A DNA stretch of 64,000 nucleotides, taken from contig CAVSDW010000021.1 of assembly GCA_963726665.1 (NCBI GenBank), positions 1 through 64,000 of the forward strand. The letters run 5' to 3'. Within the stretch, counting starts at the first letter, position 1. Every line of letters starts with the position of its first letter. The translations under genes were made by a program, and so were the position numbers. This DNA is from RPQJ01 sp963726665. Its GTDB lineage: Bacteria > Pseudomonadota > Gammaproteobacteria > Steroidobacterales > Steroidobacteraceae. Positions 37,698 to 45,923 of the stretch are shown in pieces. The notes beneath the pieces are model-generated. The model had not been told where the DNA came from. It worked only from the letters and a program-made list of their open reading frames with translations, and searched no databases.

Positions 37698-37940
37698 ATG
37701 AAGAACATGACCATAACCATGGATGACGCCACCGGTGAATGGATCCGGCGGCTCGCCGCCGAGCGGGGAGTCAGCGTCTCACGCTGCGTGGGCGAGATCC
37801 TCAGCGAGCGCATGCAGAAGGAAAGCCGCTACGAGATCGCCATGCGCCAGTACATGTCGCTCACGCCCAGGCCGTTGAGTGCTCCCGGGCAGAAGTATCC
37901 CACCCGGGAAGAGATCTATGACCGGTCTCGTTTTCGTTGA
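37698..37940 (+). CDS. vapB: VapB-like ribbon-helix-helix antitoxin
   Basis: 80 residues from ATG 37698, which is preceded by GGAG at 9 bases; an in-frame ATG 15 bases upstream is possible. MKNMTITMDDATGEWIRRLA followed by ERGVSVSRCVGEIL is the CopG/RHH DNA-binding fold, and the C-terminus would wrap the toxin. It overlaps vapC by 23 bases. Confidence 0.8.
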   Translation: MKNMTITMDDATGEWIRRLAAERGVSVSRCVGEILSERMQKESRYEIAMRQYMSLTPRPLSAPGQKYPTREEIYDRSRFR

Positions 37941-38433
37941 CACCAATGTGCTGGTGTACTCGGTCGACTCCAGGGACGAGTCGAAGCACGTTCTCGCCAA
38001 GGAGTGGCTGGACCGTCTCTGGCGGGACCGTTCGGGCCGCACCAGCACCCAGGTGCTGAGCGAGTTCTACTACGTCGCAACGCGCAGGATCACGCCCGGA
38101 CTGAGCCCGCCCGCGGCGTGGGGGCATGTGGCGGCACTGGCCGAATGGGAACCCCTGGCGATAGACGTCAGGTTGCTCGAACTCGGCAACCAGATTCAGG
38201 CGAGGCACGGCCTCAACTGGTGGGACTGCCTGGTCGTGGCAGCAGCCAGCCGCCTGGGTTGCTCGCTGCTGCTTACGGAAGACCTGCAGCATTCTGCGAT
38301 CTACGCCGGCGTCACTGCCCTGAATCCATTTCGTGCCGGTGTCCAGGAGTCCATTGCGAGCTACGCCCCTTCCATCCAGCACCCACTCCGCCGCGGCCGC
38401 GGCAGGCCGCGCACGCGTCCCGTGCCCGCCTGA
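37918..38433 (+). CDS. vapC: VapC-like PIN-domain toxin
   Basis: 171 residues. PIN-domain acidic residues are visible: Asp8 in VFVDTNVLVY, Glu49 in TQVLSEFYYV, Asp103 in NWWDCLVVAAA and Asp122 in LLTEDLQ. VapC toxins are site-specific tRNA or rRNA endonucleases. The C-terminus has an extra basic tail (HPLRRGRGRPRTRPVPA) beyond the usual PIN domain, possibly for RNA binding. Confidence 0.88.
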   Translation: MTGLVFVDTNVLVYSVDSRDESKHVLAKEWLDRLWRDRSGRTSTQVLSEFYYVATRRITPGLSPPAAWGHVAALAEWEPLAIDVRLLELGNQIQARHGLNWWDCLVVAAASRLGCSLLLTEDLQHSAIYAGVTALNPFRAGVQESIASYAPSIQHPLRRGRGRPRTRPVPA

Positions 38434-38457
38434 GTTTCCCGGCGGCCCGCGACCCGT

Positions 38458-39828
38458 TCAGTCCGCGGCGAGTCGTCCGGCCGCTTCAAAGAACGCCCGG
38501 CACAGCGACTCGACCTGCGCGTCGGTCGTGGCAGGGCTGGTGAGCATCATGTTGTGGAAGGGCGCGATCAGGCAGCCGCGGTTCAGCAGCGCGAGGTGCA
38601 TCGCGCGCTCGAGTGCGGGCGCATGCGCCGCCTCGGCCTCGGTGCCGTTGCGCAGCGGGCCCGGGGCGCAGATGAACTCGATGCGCGCGCCGACGCGCAC
38701 GACGTGCCAGGGCAGGCGATGTCTCGCAATCGCCGCCTCGAGGCCGGCCGCGAGCGTCGCCGCGAGCCTTTCCATGTGCGCGTAGGCATCGACGGTCATC
38801 ACGTGTTCCAGCGTGGCGCGCATTGCCGCGAGCGCGAGCGCGTTCGCCGACAGCGTCGTGCCCAGGCCCGAGTGGCCGGGCGGCATCCGGGCGCGCACAG
38901 CGTCGAGGTGCTGCGCAACCTCGTCCGTGAATCCCCAGACGCTCGCCGGTACGCCGCCCGCGATGGGCTTGCCCAGCACGAAGAGGTCGGGCTCGAGCCC
39001 GTGCGCGCGCGTGTAGCCCCCGGGACCCGTGGAGATCGTGTGCGTCTCGTCGATGAGGAGCAGCGCCCCGGCCTTTCGCGTCAGGCGTCGCAGTTCCGCG
39101 TGGAAGCCGGGGTCGGGCAGGACCATGCACGAGTTCGTGAGCACGGGCTCGGTGATCACGCAGGCGACATCGCCATGCGCGAGTGCAGCGCCAAGCGCCG
39201 ACAGGTCGTTGAACTCGACGACGCGCGCGAGCTGCGTGAGATCGACCACCTGGCCGAGGAGCCCCGGCCGGTTGACCGCGCGACCGTCGACCAGCCGCAG
39301 GAAGGTCTCGTCCACCGTGCCGTGATAGCAGCCGTTGAACACCAGGATCTTCGGTCGTCCCGTGACGGCCCGCGCGACCCGGAGGGCGAAACGGTTGGCG
39401 TCCGTGGCCGTGGTCGCGACCTGCCAGTGCGGCAGGCCGAAGCGCTCGGCGAGCAGCCGCCCGACCGCAATCGCGTCCTCGGTCGGCAGCATGTATGTAA
39501 GGCCGCGTGTCGCCTGGCGCGCGATGGCCTCGGCCACGGCAGGTGGCGAGTGCCCGAACATCGAGCCGGTGTCGCCGAGGCAGAAATCCGCGTACTCGTT
39601 GCCGTCCACGTCGCGCAGCGTCGCGCCGTGCGCTTCCTCGACCAGGAACGGGAAAGGCATGGGCCAGTCCCGCATCCAGTGCATGGGCACGCCGTCGTAG
39701 AAGCCGGCGATGCCACTGCCGATGCGCTGCTGGGAACGTGGATGCCTCTGCACGTACACGTCCCGCTCGGAGTCGAATACGGCGGCGATGCGCTCGAGCG
39801 GAATGCCGCCCAGGGTGGGTTGAGACAC
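38458..39828 (-). CDS. Class III PLP aminotransferase (glutamate-1-semialdehyde mutase-like)
   Basis: 456 residues from GTG 39828. Motifs: FLVEEAHGATLRDVDGNEYA, LGDTGSMFGHSPPAVAEA, LVFNGCYHGTVDETFLR, LLIDETHTISTGPGG with the cofactor Asp/Glu region, and LFVLGKPIAGGVPASVWG with the Schiff-base Lys. The sequence resembles glutamate-1-semialdehyde 2,1-aminomutase-type transaminases, but long insertions make true HemL function unlikely. It diverges from the trp operon; the 84-base spacer holds the trp promoter. Confidence 0.82.
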   Translation of the reverse strand: MSQPTLGGIPLERIAAVFDSERDVYVQRHPRSQQRIGSGIAGFYDGVPMHWMRDWPMPFPFLVEEAHGATLRDVDGNEYADFCLGDTGSMFGHSPPAVAEAIARQATRGLTYMLPTEDAIAVGRLLAERFGLPHWQVATTATDANRFALRVARAVTGRPKILVFNGCYHGTVDETFLRLVDGRAVNRPGLLGQVVDLTQLARVVEFNDLSALGAALAHGDVACVITEPVLTNSCMVLPDPGFHAELRRLTRKAGALLLIDETHTISTGPGGYTRAHGLEPDLFVLGKPIAGGVPASVWGFTDEVAQHLDAVRARMPPGHSGLGTTLSANALALAAMRATLEHVMTVDAYAHMERLAATLAAGLEAAIARHRLPWHVVRVGARIEFICAPGPLRNGTEAEAAHAPALERAMHLALLNRGCLIAPFHNMMLTSPATTDAQVESLCRAFFEAAGRLAAD

Positions 39829-39873
39829 GATGCGAGTCCGTGGCTTGCCTGTGTAGCGGGATTGTAGGCCGCC

Positions 39874-39902
39874 TTGACGCTCCCCGGCCGCCCGTGGATA
39901 CT
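39874..39902 (+). promoter_or_regulatory. Promoter of the trp operon
   Basis: TTGACG (39874–39879), 17-base spacer, GATACT (39897–39902). Start of transcription would fall near 39909, only about four bases before the leader-peptide ATG. Confidence 0.6.
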
Positions 39903-39912
39903 GCAATGCGAC

Positions 39913-39969
39913 ATGAATGCGCACCCGGAAAATACGCCGAACCGCCGCTGGTGGTGGCGCCACTCCTAG
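39913..39969 (+). CDS. trpL: TrpL leader peptide
   Basis: 18 codons: MNAHPENTPNRRWWWRHS, stop TAG, with three consecutive Trp codons. It is followed by a palindrome and a terminator hairpin before trpE, so it has the layout of a classical transcription-attenuation leader. No Shine–Dalgarno is visible, in keeping with the very short predicted 5' end. Too short for normal gene calling. Confidence 0.85.
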   Translation: MNAHPENTPNRRWWWRHS

Positions 39970-39975
39970 GAGTGG
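39960..39975 (+). promoter_or_regulatory. Palindrome at the trpL stop codon
   Basis: CCACTCCTAGGAGTGG, a perfect 7-base stem with a two-base centre that contains the leader stop codon. It is the expected position of the 1:2 pause hairpin of a trp attenuator. Confidence 0.6.
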
Positions 39976-40010
39976 GCCCGGACGCGCACGTCTCGTTCGC
40001 AGGATTCTAG

Positions 40011-40048
40011 GGACCCATCTCCGCGATCCACCGGGGATGGGTTTTTTT
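40011..40048 (+). terminator. trp attenuator (intrinsic terminator)
   Basis: ACCCATCTCC, loop, GGGGATGGGT, followed by seven T, 38 bases upstream of the trpE start. Ribosome stalling at the tryptophan codons of trpL would prevent it from forming. Confidence 0.85.
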
Positions 40049-40085
40049 GTGCGTCCCCGGAACCTCGCGACAGAGGAACCGTTAA

Positions 40086-41474
40086 GTGACGACCGCAATG
40101 TTCGACATCGCCGCCGACCTCGACACCCCCGTGTCGGCGTACCTGAAGCTGAAGCCGTTCCATCCGCGCTTCCTGCTGGAAAGCGTGGAGGGCGGCGAGC
40201 GCCTTGCCCGTTACTCCTTCATCGGTTTCGGTGACTGCCTGGAGTTCCGGCTCGACGGCTCGGGCCTGCGCCTCGGCGAGGAGCGCCTGCCACGTCCCGC
40301 GAACCAGCAGGAACTCCTGGCCGTGCTGCGCCGGGCGCTGGCCGCTGCGCCGCACGCCGACCTGGCGGGCCAGGGCTTCCCGCTGCTCGGCGGCCTGGTC
40401 GGTGTCGCGAGCTACGACCTCGTGCGCTATTTCGAGCGCCTGCCGTCGCTGGCGCGAGCGGACGACGATTGTCCCGACGCGCATTACGTCGCGCCGCGCT
40501 CGCTGCTCGTGTTCGACCACCTCACGCGTCGTGCTGCGCTGCTGCACGCGGGTCCGGAGCAGGAGCGCCAGAGCCTGCGCCGCGAGGTGATCCGCGCGCT
40601 CCGCGGCGGCCTGCCCGGGCCGGCCTGGGCCGCGAAGTTCAGCGCCCCCGAGGCGAGCCTGTCCGAGGAAGAGTTCCTCGGGCGCGTGGCGCGGACCAAG
40701 GAGTACATCGCCTCGGGCGACGTCTACCAGCTCGTGCTGTCGGTGCGCTTCTCGGGCCGCTGCGACCTCGATCCTTTCGAGGCTTACCGGGCACTGCGTC
40801 TCCTGAATCCGTCGCCCTACATGTACTACTGCGAGCTTGGCGACCGCGTGGTGGTCGGCTCCTCGCCCGAGGCGCTGGTGAAGCTGAACGGCCGCGAGGC
40901 GCAGATGCGCCCGATCGCGGGCACGCGCCCGCGCGGCGCGGATGCGGCCGAGGACACCGCGCTCGAGGCAGAGCTCCTCGCCGACCCGAAGGAGAACGCC
41001 GAGCACGTGATGCTGGTGGACCTCGCGCGCAACGACCTCGGGCGCGTGGCGACGGCGGGCACGGTGCACGTCGGGCCCTTCCGCTCCATCGAGCGCTACA
41101 GCCACGTCATGCACATCGTCAGTGGCGTGCGAGGCGAGCTCGCGCCGGGCAAGGACGCGTTCGACCTCTTCGCCGCGGCCTTCCCCGCGGGCACGCTGGT
41201 CGGCGCGCCGAAGGTGCGCGCGATGGAGATCATCGACGAACTCGAGCCGGTGCGCCGCGGCTTCTATGGCGGGACGGTCGGCTATTTCGGCCACGGCGGC
41301 GACATGGACCAGGCGATCGCGATCCGCACCATGGTCTTCCACGGCGACACCTACAGCTTTCAGGCGGGCGCCGGCATCGTCGCCGACAGCGTGCCGGCGA
41401 GCGAGTACCAGGAGGTCTTCGCCAAGAGCGCCGTGCTGCGGCGTGCGCTCGAACTCGCGCGGGAGGGACTGTGA
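40086..41474 (+). CDS. trpE: TrpE, anthranilate synthase component I
   Basis: 462 residues. Converts chorismate plus ammonia from TrpG to anthranilate. Chorismate-binding signatures PIAGTRPRGADAAEDTALEA, NDLGRVATAGTVHV and GGTVGYFGHGGDMDQAIAIR are intact. LESVEGGERLARYSFIG near residue 32 is the region that binds feedback tryptophan. GTG 40086 is preferred because GAGGA precedes it by about 10 bases; ATG 40098 is an alternative. First structural gene of a complete trp operon. Confidence 0.95.
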   Translation: MTTAMFDIAADLDTPVSAYLKLKPFHPRFLLESVEGGERLARYSFIGFGDCLEFRLDGSGLRLGEERLPRPANQQELLAVLRRALAAAPHADLAGQGFPLLGGLVGVASYDLVRYFERLPSLARADDDCPDAHYVAPRSLLVFDHLTRRAALLHAGPEQERQSLRREVIRALRGGLPGPAWAAKFSAPEASLSEEEFLGRVARTKEYIASGDVYQLVLSVRFSGRCDLDPFEAYRALRLLNPSPYMYYCELGDRVVVGSSPEALVKLNGREAQMRPIAGTRPRGADAAEDTALEAELLADPKENAEHVMLVDLARNDLGRVATAGTVHVGPFRSIERYSHVMHIVSGVRGELAPGKDAFDLFAAAFPAGTLVGAPKVRAMEIIDELEPVRRGFYGGTVGYFGHGGDMDQAIAIRTMVFHGDTYSFQAGAGIVADSVPASEYQEVFAKSAVLRRALELAREGL

Positions 41475-42091
41475 TGACTGCGCCGCGCCTGCTGCTCGTC
41501 GACAACTACGACAGCTTCACCTACAACCTCGTGCAGGCATTTCTCGTGCTCGGCGCCGAAGTGCTCGTGCATCGGAACGACGCGATCACGATCGCGGAGG
41601 CGGTCGCCCTCGGACCGACGCACCTCTGCATCTCGCCAGGCCCGGGCACGCCGCGCGACGCCGGTGTCTCGATCGAGATGATCAAGGCCTTCGCGGGACG
41701 CATCCCGGTGCTCGGTGTGTGTCTCGGGCACCAGTCCATCGTGGAGGCGCTCGGCGGTGACGTCGTGCGGGCCGGCCGGCTCATGCACGGCAAGGTCTCG
41801 ATGGTCGAGCACGACGGCCGCGGAATATTCGCGGGCGTTCCGCAACCCTTCCAGGCGGGCCGCTATCACTCCCTGATCGCGAAGCCCGAGACGCTGCCGG
41901 CCGTGCTCGAGGTGTCGGCCCGGACCGCCGAGGGCGAGATCATGGGGGTCCGGCACCGCGAACTCGCGGTGGACGGCGTCCAGTTCCACCCGGAGAGCAT
42001 CCTGACGCCGGACGGTCCGACGCTCATGGGCAACTTCCTCGGCACGCGGGGCGGGCGACGCGATGCAGCGGTGGAGTCACGCGGTGGCTGA
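41474..42091 (+). CDS. trpG: TrpG, anthranilate synthase glutamine amidotransferase
   Basis: 205 residues. Class I amidotransferase: DNYDSFTYNLVQ, nucleophile Cys in LGVCLGHQSIVEALGG, catalytic His–Glu in VQFHPESILTPDG. ATG overlaps the trpE stop (ATGA), ensuring coupled synthesis of the two subunits. It may also serve PabB. Confidence 0.95.
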   Translation: MTAPRLLLVDNYDSFTYNLVQAFLVLGAEVLVHRNDAITIAEAVALGPTHLCISPGPGTPRDAGVSIEMIKAFAGRIPVLGVCLGHQSIVEALGGDVVRAGRLMHGKVSMVEHDGRGIFAGVPQPFQAGRYHSLIAKPETLPAVLEVSARTAEGEIMGVRHRELAVDGVQFHPESILTPDGPTLMGNFLGTRGGRRDAAVESRGG

Positions 42092-43112
42092 ACTGCGCAG
42101 CATCCTCGAGAGCCTGCTCGAGCGACATGATCTCGCCGAGGCGGAGGCGGGCAAGTTGCTCGTCGCGCTCACCACGGGCACCGTCGCCCCCTCGATGGCG
42201 GGCGCGCTGCTCGCGGCCCTGCGTTCGAAGGGCGTGACGCCCGAGGAAGTGCGCGGCTTCGCGGGTGCGATGCGCCGCCTTGCGCGTCGCCCCCAACTGC
42301 CGCCCGGGCCGCCGGCGATCGACGTCGTCGGTACGGGTGGCGACGCGTCGGGCAGCTTCAACCTCTCCACCGGCACGGCCTTGCTGCTCGCCGCGATGGG
42401 CGTGCGCGTCGTGAAGCACGGCAACCGCTCGGTCTCGAGCCGCGCGGGAAGCGCGGACATGCTTGAATCCCTCGGCCTGCCGTTGCCGCTCGACGAGCGT
42501 GCGGCGGGCGACTGCCTCGCCGCAACCGGGTTCACGTTTCTCTTTGCGCCGCACTACCACCCGGCGATGAAGGAAGTGGCCTCGGTGCGTCGCGAACTCG
42601 GCGTGCGTACGGTGTTCAACCTGCTCGGGCCGCTGACCAACCCCGCCGAACCGCCCTTCGCATTGATCGGCGCATACAGCCTCGAGGCGGCCGGGCTCAT
42701 GGCCGAGGCGCTGGCCGGCATGCCGATCGAACGCGTATTTGTCGTTCACGGCGCGAGCGGGTGGGACGAGGCGACCCCGGTCGGGCCGTTCGATCTCTTT
42801 GACGTGCGGCCGGGTCGGGTGTCGCGTGAGCAGCGCGATCCGCTCGACGTGGGCATGGCTCGTTGCGCCACCGGCGACCTCGCCGGCGGCAATCCGGCCG
42901 AGAACGCCGCCGCACTCCGCGCGGTGTTCCAGGGCCGCGACCGCGGGCCCCACCGCGACGCGCTTGCGCTCAATGCCGCACTCGCGCTCGAGGTGTCGGG
43001 CGCCGTCGCATCCTGGGTCGACGGGATCGCGGCCGCACAGTCGGCCATGGAGCGTGGCGACGCGGCGAGGCTGCTCGAGCGACTGGCCGAGTTCGGCCGC
43101 CGGGCCGGATAG
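42063..43112 (+). CDS. trpD: TrpD, anthranilate phosphoribosyltransferase
   Basis: 349 residues. PRPP-binding glycine loop DVVGTGGDASGSFNLSTG and KHGNRSVSSRAGSADMLE; NLLGPLTNPAEP is also conserved. ATG 42063 overlaps trpG by 29 bases; a GTG at 42084 has GGAG at 7 bases and gives MAELRSILESLLERH, so it may be the real start. The TAG stop is the first TAG of a heptad-repeat element. Confidence 0.94.
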   Translation: MQRWSHAVAELRSILESLLERHDLAEAEAGKLLVALTTGTVAPSMAGALLAALRSKGVTPEEVRGFAGAMRRLARRPQLPPGPPAIDVVGTGGDASGSFNLSTGTALLLAAMGVRVVKHGNRSVSSRAGSADMLESLGLPLPLDERAAGDCLAATGFTFLFAPHYHPAMKEVASVRRELGVRTVFNLLGPLTNPAEPPFALIGAYSLEAAGLMAEALAGMPIERVFVVHGASGWDEATPVGPFDLFDVRPGRVSREQRDPLDVGMARCATGDLAGGNPAENAAALRAVFQGRDRGPHRDALALNAALALEVSGAVASWVDGIAAAQSAMERGDAARLLERLAEFGRRAG

Positions 43113-43222
43113 CGGATAGTGACTGGCGGATAGCGGATAGTAGGAGATCACGCCATGCGCCCGCTCCAGAAACAGACGCTCTTACTCTTCACTATCCGCT
43201 ATCCACTAGTCACTATCCGCTT
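43107..43222. repeat. Heptad-repeat palindrome inside the trp operon
   Basis: Left arm GGATAGCGGATAGTGACT then GGCGGATAGCGGATAGTAGG (43107–43145); right arm TTCACTATCCGCTATCC then ACTAGTCACTATCCGC (43188–43221). The arms are complementary and separated by about 42 bases. The element ends 5 bases before the trpC ATG. It probably forms a strong hairpin in the mRNA between trpD and trpC. Confidence 0.8.
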
Positions 43223-43226
43223 CCCC

Positions 43227-44051
43227 ATGGGTCTCCTCTCCGACATGGTCCGCTCGAGCACCGTTCGCGTCGCGGAGGCGCGCGAGCGCGTGCCGGAGGC
43301 CGCGTTGCGTGCGGCGGCGCTGGCAGCAGCCGTCCCGCCGCGCCTCAAGCTCGAGCACGAGGGCTTCGACATCATTGCGGAGCTCAAGCTGCGTTCGCCG
43401 TCCATGGGCGACCTCTCGGCCAGCACCGTCGACCCCGTGGGGCGGCTGGAGGCGTATGCCGAAGGCGGCGCGGCGATCTGCTCCATCCTCACCGAGCCCA
43501 CGCGGTTCGACGGGGACCTCGACCACCTCCGGCTCGCCGCCGACGTGCTGCAGCCCTACGGCGTGCCGGCGATGCGCAAGGACTTCATCATCGACCCTTA
43601 CCAGGTGCTCGAGGCGCGCGCGTACGGAGCCTCGGGCGTGCTGCTCATCGTGCGCATGGTGCCGCACGAGCGGCTGCTCGCGTTGATGGACTGCGCCGCC
43701 GAGCTCGGGCTGTTCGTGCTGCTCGAGGCGTTCAGCGCCGGTGACCTCAAGGCCGCCGCAGCGGTGGCGCACGAGCGCGAGGGCCGCGACGAGCAGGTGC
43801 TGATGGGCATCAACTGCCGCGACCTCGAGACGCTCGAGATCGATGTCGGCCGCTTCGAGCAATTGCGCGACCGCATGCCGGAGCGCTGGCCCCGAGTGGC
43901 CGAGAGCGGCGTGCAGACGCCCGAGGACGCGGCGCGGGTCGCCTCGCTCGGTTACCGTCTCGCGCTCGTGGGCACGAGCCTCATGCAGCGCGTCGACGCG
44001 AAGCAGGCGGTGCGCGAGCTGGTGGCCGCCGGCCGCGCGGCGCGGAACTGA
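43227..44051 (+). CDS. trpC: TrpC, indole-3-glycerol-phosphate synthase
   Basis: 274 residues, monofunctional (no fused TrpF). Signatures IIAELKLRSPSMGDL with the catalytic Lys, CSILTEPTRFDGDLDHL, MRKDFIIDPYQVLEARAYGA and MGINCRDLETLEID. The ATG at 43227 is used; the longer open frame begins inside the repeat. Translation may depend on an RBS other than the repeat, since no clear Shine–Dalgarno precedes it. Confidence 0.95.
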   Translation: MGLLSDMVRSSTVRVAEARERVPEAALRAAALAAAVPPRLKLEHEGFDIIAELKLRSPSMGDLSASTVDPVGRLEAYAEGGAAICSILTEPTRFDGDLDHLRLAADVLQPYGVPAMRKDFIIDPYQVLEARAYGASGVLLIVRMVPHERLLALMDCAAELGLFVLLEAFSAGDLKAAAAVAHEREGRDEQVLMGINCRDLETLEIDVGRFEQLRDRMPERWPRVAESGVQTPEDAARVASLGYRLALVGTSLMQRVDAKQAVRELVAAGRAARN

Positions 44052-44058
44052 GAGATAC

Positions 44059-44679
44059 ATGGGCCGCCTCTGGATCAAGATCTGCGGCCTCAGGTCGCGC
44101 GAGGCCATCGAGGCTGCGGCGACGGCAGGGGCCGACGCCGTTGGATTCGTGTTCCACGCGGATTCGCCGCGCAACCTGTCCGTGGAGGAGGCGCGCGAGC
44201 TGCAGCACGCGGTGCCCGCGGGCGTCGAGCGCGTTGCGGTCTTCCTGCATCCCGCGCAGTGGCTGGTGGACGCGATCATCGAGGCGATCCGACCGGACCG
44301 CATCCAGGCGGACGCCGGGGATCTCGCCGCGCTGCGTCTGCCCCGTGGGCAGGCCGCGCTCCCGGTGGTGCGTGGCGGTGCGGCGCTCCCCGAGCCGGTA
44401 CCGCCGCGCCTGTTGTTCGAAGGCGCGCTGAGCGGCGCGGGCGAGAAGGCGGACTGGACGCGAGCGGCACTGGTCGCGCGGCGAACCGAGCTCGTGCTGG
44501 CGGGCGGGCTCGACGCCGGCAACGTCGCCAGAGCCGTGCGCGTGGTCCGTCCGTTCGGCGTGGACGTGAGTTCGGGCGTGGAGTCCGTCCGCGGCGTGAA
44601 GGACCTGAACAGGATTCGTGAATTCATCGGGGCCGCCCGCGCGGCGGAGCGGGCCCCGGCCGTCGAGGAGAGTCGCTGA
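44059..44679 (+). CDS. trpF: TrpF, phosphoribosylanthranilate isomerase
   Basis: 206 residues. Starts MGRLWIKICGLRSREAIEAA with the catalytic Cys in KICGL; GADAVGFVFHADSPRNLS and GVDVSSGVESVRGVKD (catalytic Asp) are diagnostic. Seven bases after trpC; overlaps trpB (ATGA). Confidence 0.95.
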   Translation: MGRLWIKICGLRSREAIEAAATAGADAVGFVFHADSPRNLSVEEARELQHAVPAGVERVAVFLHPAQWLVDAIIEAIRPDRIQADAGDLAALRLPRGQAALPVVRGGAALPEPVPPRLLFEGALSGAGEKADWTRAALVARRTELVLAGGLDAGNVARAVRVVRPFGVDVSSGVESVRGVKDLNRIREFIGAARAAERAPAVEESR

Positions 44680-45923
44680 TGAGAATCGAGGCATTGAAGG
44701 TGGACCGCGAGGCCCTGCTCGCGCAGGCGCTCGCCGGGGCGTTTCCCGACCGGCGCGGACGGTACGGGCCATTCGGCGGCCGGTACGTTCCCGAGACGCT
44801 GGTGCCGGCGCTCGATCGCCTGGAGGAGGGCGTGCGCACCATCCTTCCCGACCCGGCCTTCCGCGCGGAATTCGAGTCGGAGCTGCGGACCTGGGTGGGT
44901 CGCCCGACGCCGCTCACCTACGCGCGGGAGCTGTCGCGCCGCTGGGGCGCCGAGGTCTGGCTCAAGCGCGAGGACCTCGCGCACACCGGCGCGCACAAGA
45001 TCAACAATGCCATCGGCCAGGCGCTGCTCGCCAAGCGCCTGGGCGCGAAGCGCATCGTCGCCGAAACCGGTGCGGGGCAGCACGGCGTGGCGTCCGCCGC
45101 CGCCTGCGCGCGCCTCGGCCTGCCCTGCGTCGTGTACATGGGCGCGGTGGACATGGAGCGGCAGGCGCCGAACGTCGGTCGCATGAAGCTCCTCGGTGCC
45201 GAGGTCGTGCCGGTGACGGGTGGCGACCAGACGCTGCGCGCCGCGATCGACGAGGCGCTGCGCGACTGGGTGTCGGATCCGGACGGCACCTACTACCTGC
45301 TCGGCTCGGCGGTCGGGCCGCACCCGTATCCGTACATGGTGCGAGAGTTCCAGTCCGTGATCGGCGTGGAAGCGCGCGCGCAGATGCTCGACCAGGCCGG
45401 CGCCCTGCCGGACGTCACGGTCGCCTGCGTGGGCGGCGGTTCCAATGCAATCGGTCTCTTCCATCCCTTCGTGCGCGACCTCGGCGTGAAGCTGCTCGGC
45501 TTCGAGGCCGGCGGCACTGGCACCGGCCTCGGGCAGAACGCCGCGTCCCTCGCCTACGGCCGGCCCGGCGTGCTGCAGGGCTGCTATTCGTTGCTGCTGC
45601 AGGACGAGCACGGGCAGGTCCAGGAGACGCACTCGGTGTCGGCGGGACTCGACTACCCGGGCGTCGGACCTGAGCACGCGCTGCTCGCGACCATCGGGCG
45701 CGTGAGCTATGAAGCCGCGGAAGACGCGGAGTCGCTCGAGGCGCTGGCCGAGTGCTGCCAGGCCGAGGGCATCCTGCCTGCGATCGAGAGCGCGCACGCG
45801 TTCGCGGGCGCGAAACGCTACGCGAAGACGCATCCCGGCAGCCGCATCCTCATCGGTCTCTCGGGTCGCGGGGACAAGGACATGCCGACACTGCAACGGA
45901 CGCTGCTCGCGGGGAGGCCGTGA
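44679..45923 (+). CDS. trpB: TrpB, tryptophan synthase beta subunit
   Basis: 414 residues. PLP Lys in REDLAHTGAHKINNAIGQAL, phosphate-binding CVGGGSNAIGLFHPF, ETGAGQHGVASAAACARLGL and GPFGGRYVPETLVPAL, all typical of TrpB1. Condenses indole from TrpA with serine. Overlaps trpF and trpA starts and stops. Confidence 0.97.
   Translation: MRIEALKVDREALLAQALAGAFPDRRGRYGPFGGRYVPETLVPALDRLEEGVRTILPDPAFRAEFESELRTWVGRPTPLTYARELSRRWGAEVWLKREDLAHTGAHKINNAIGQALLAKRLGAKRIVAETGAGQHGVASAAACARLGLPCVVYMGAVDMERQAPNVGRMKLLGAEVVPVTGGDQTLRAAIDEALRDWVSDPDGTYYLLGSAVGPHPYPYMVREFQSVIGVEARAQMLDQAGALPDVTVACVGGGSNAIGLFHPFVRDLGVKLLGFEAGGTGTGLGQNAASLAYGRPGVLQGCYSLLLQDEHGQVQETHSVSAGLDYPGVGPEHALLATIGRVSYEAAEDAESLEALAECCQAEGILPAIESAHAFAGAKRYAKTHPGSRILIGLSGRGDKDMPTLQRTLLAGRP

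Noticed and set aside
38458..39828. Class III aminotransferase called as HemL
   Set aside because: The core motifs fit the family, but insertions, the distinctive N-terminus and the trp context do not support a haem function.
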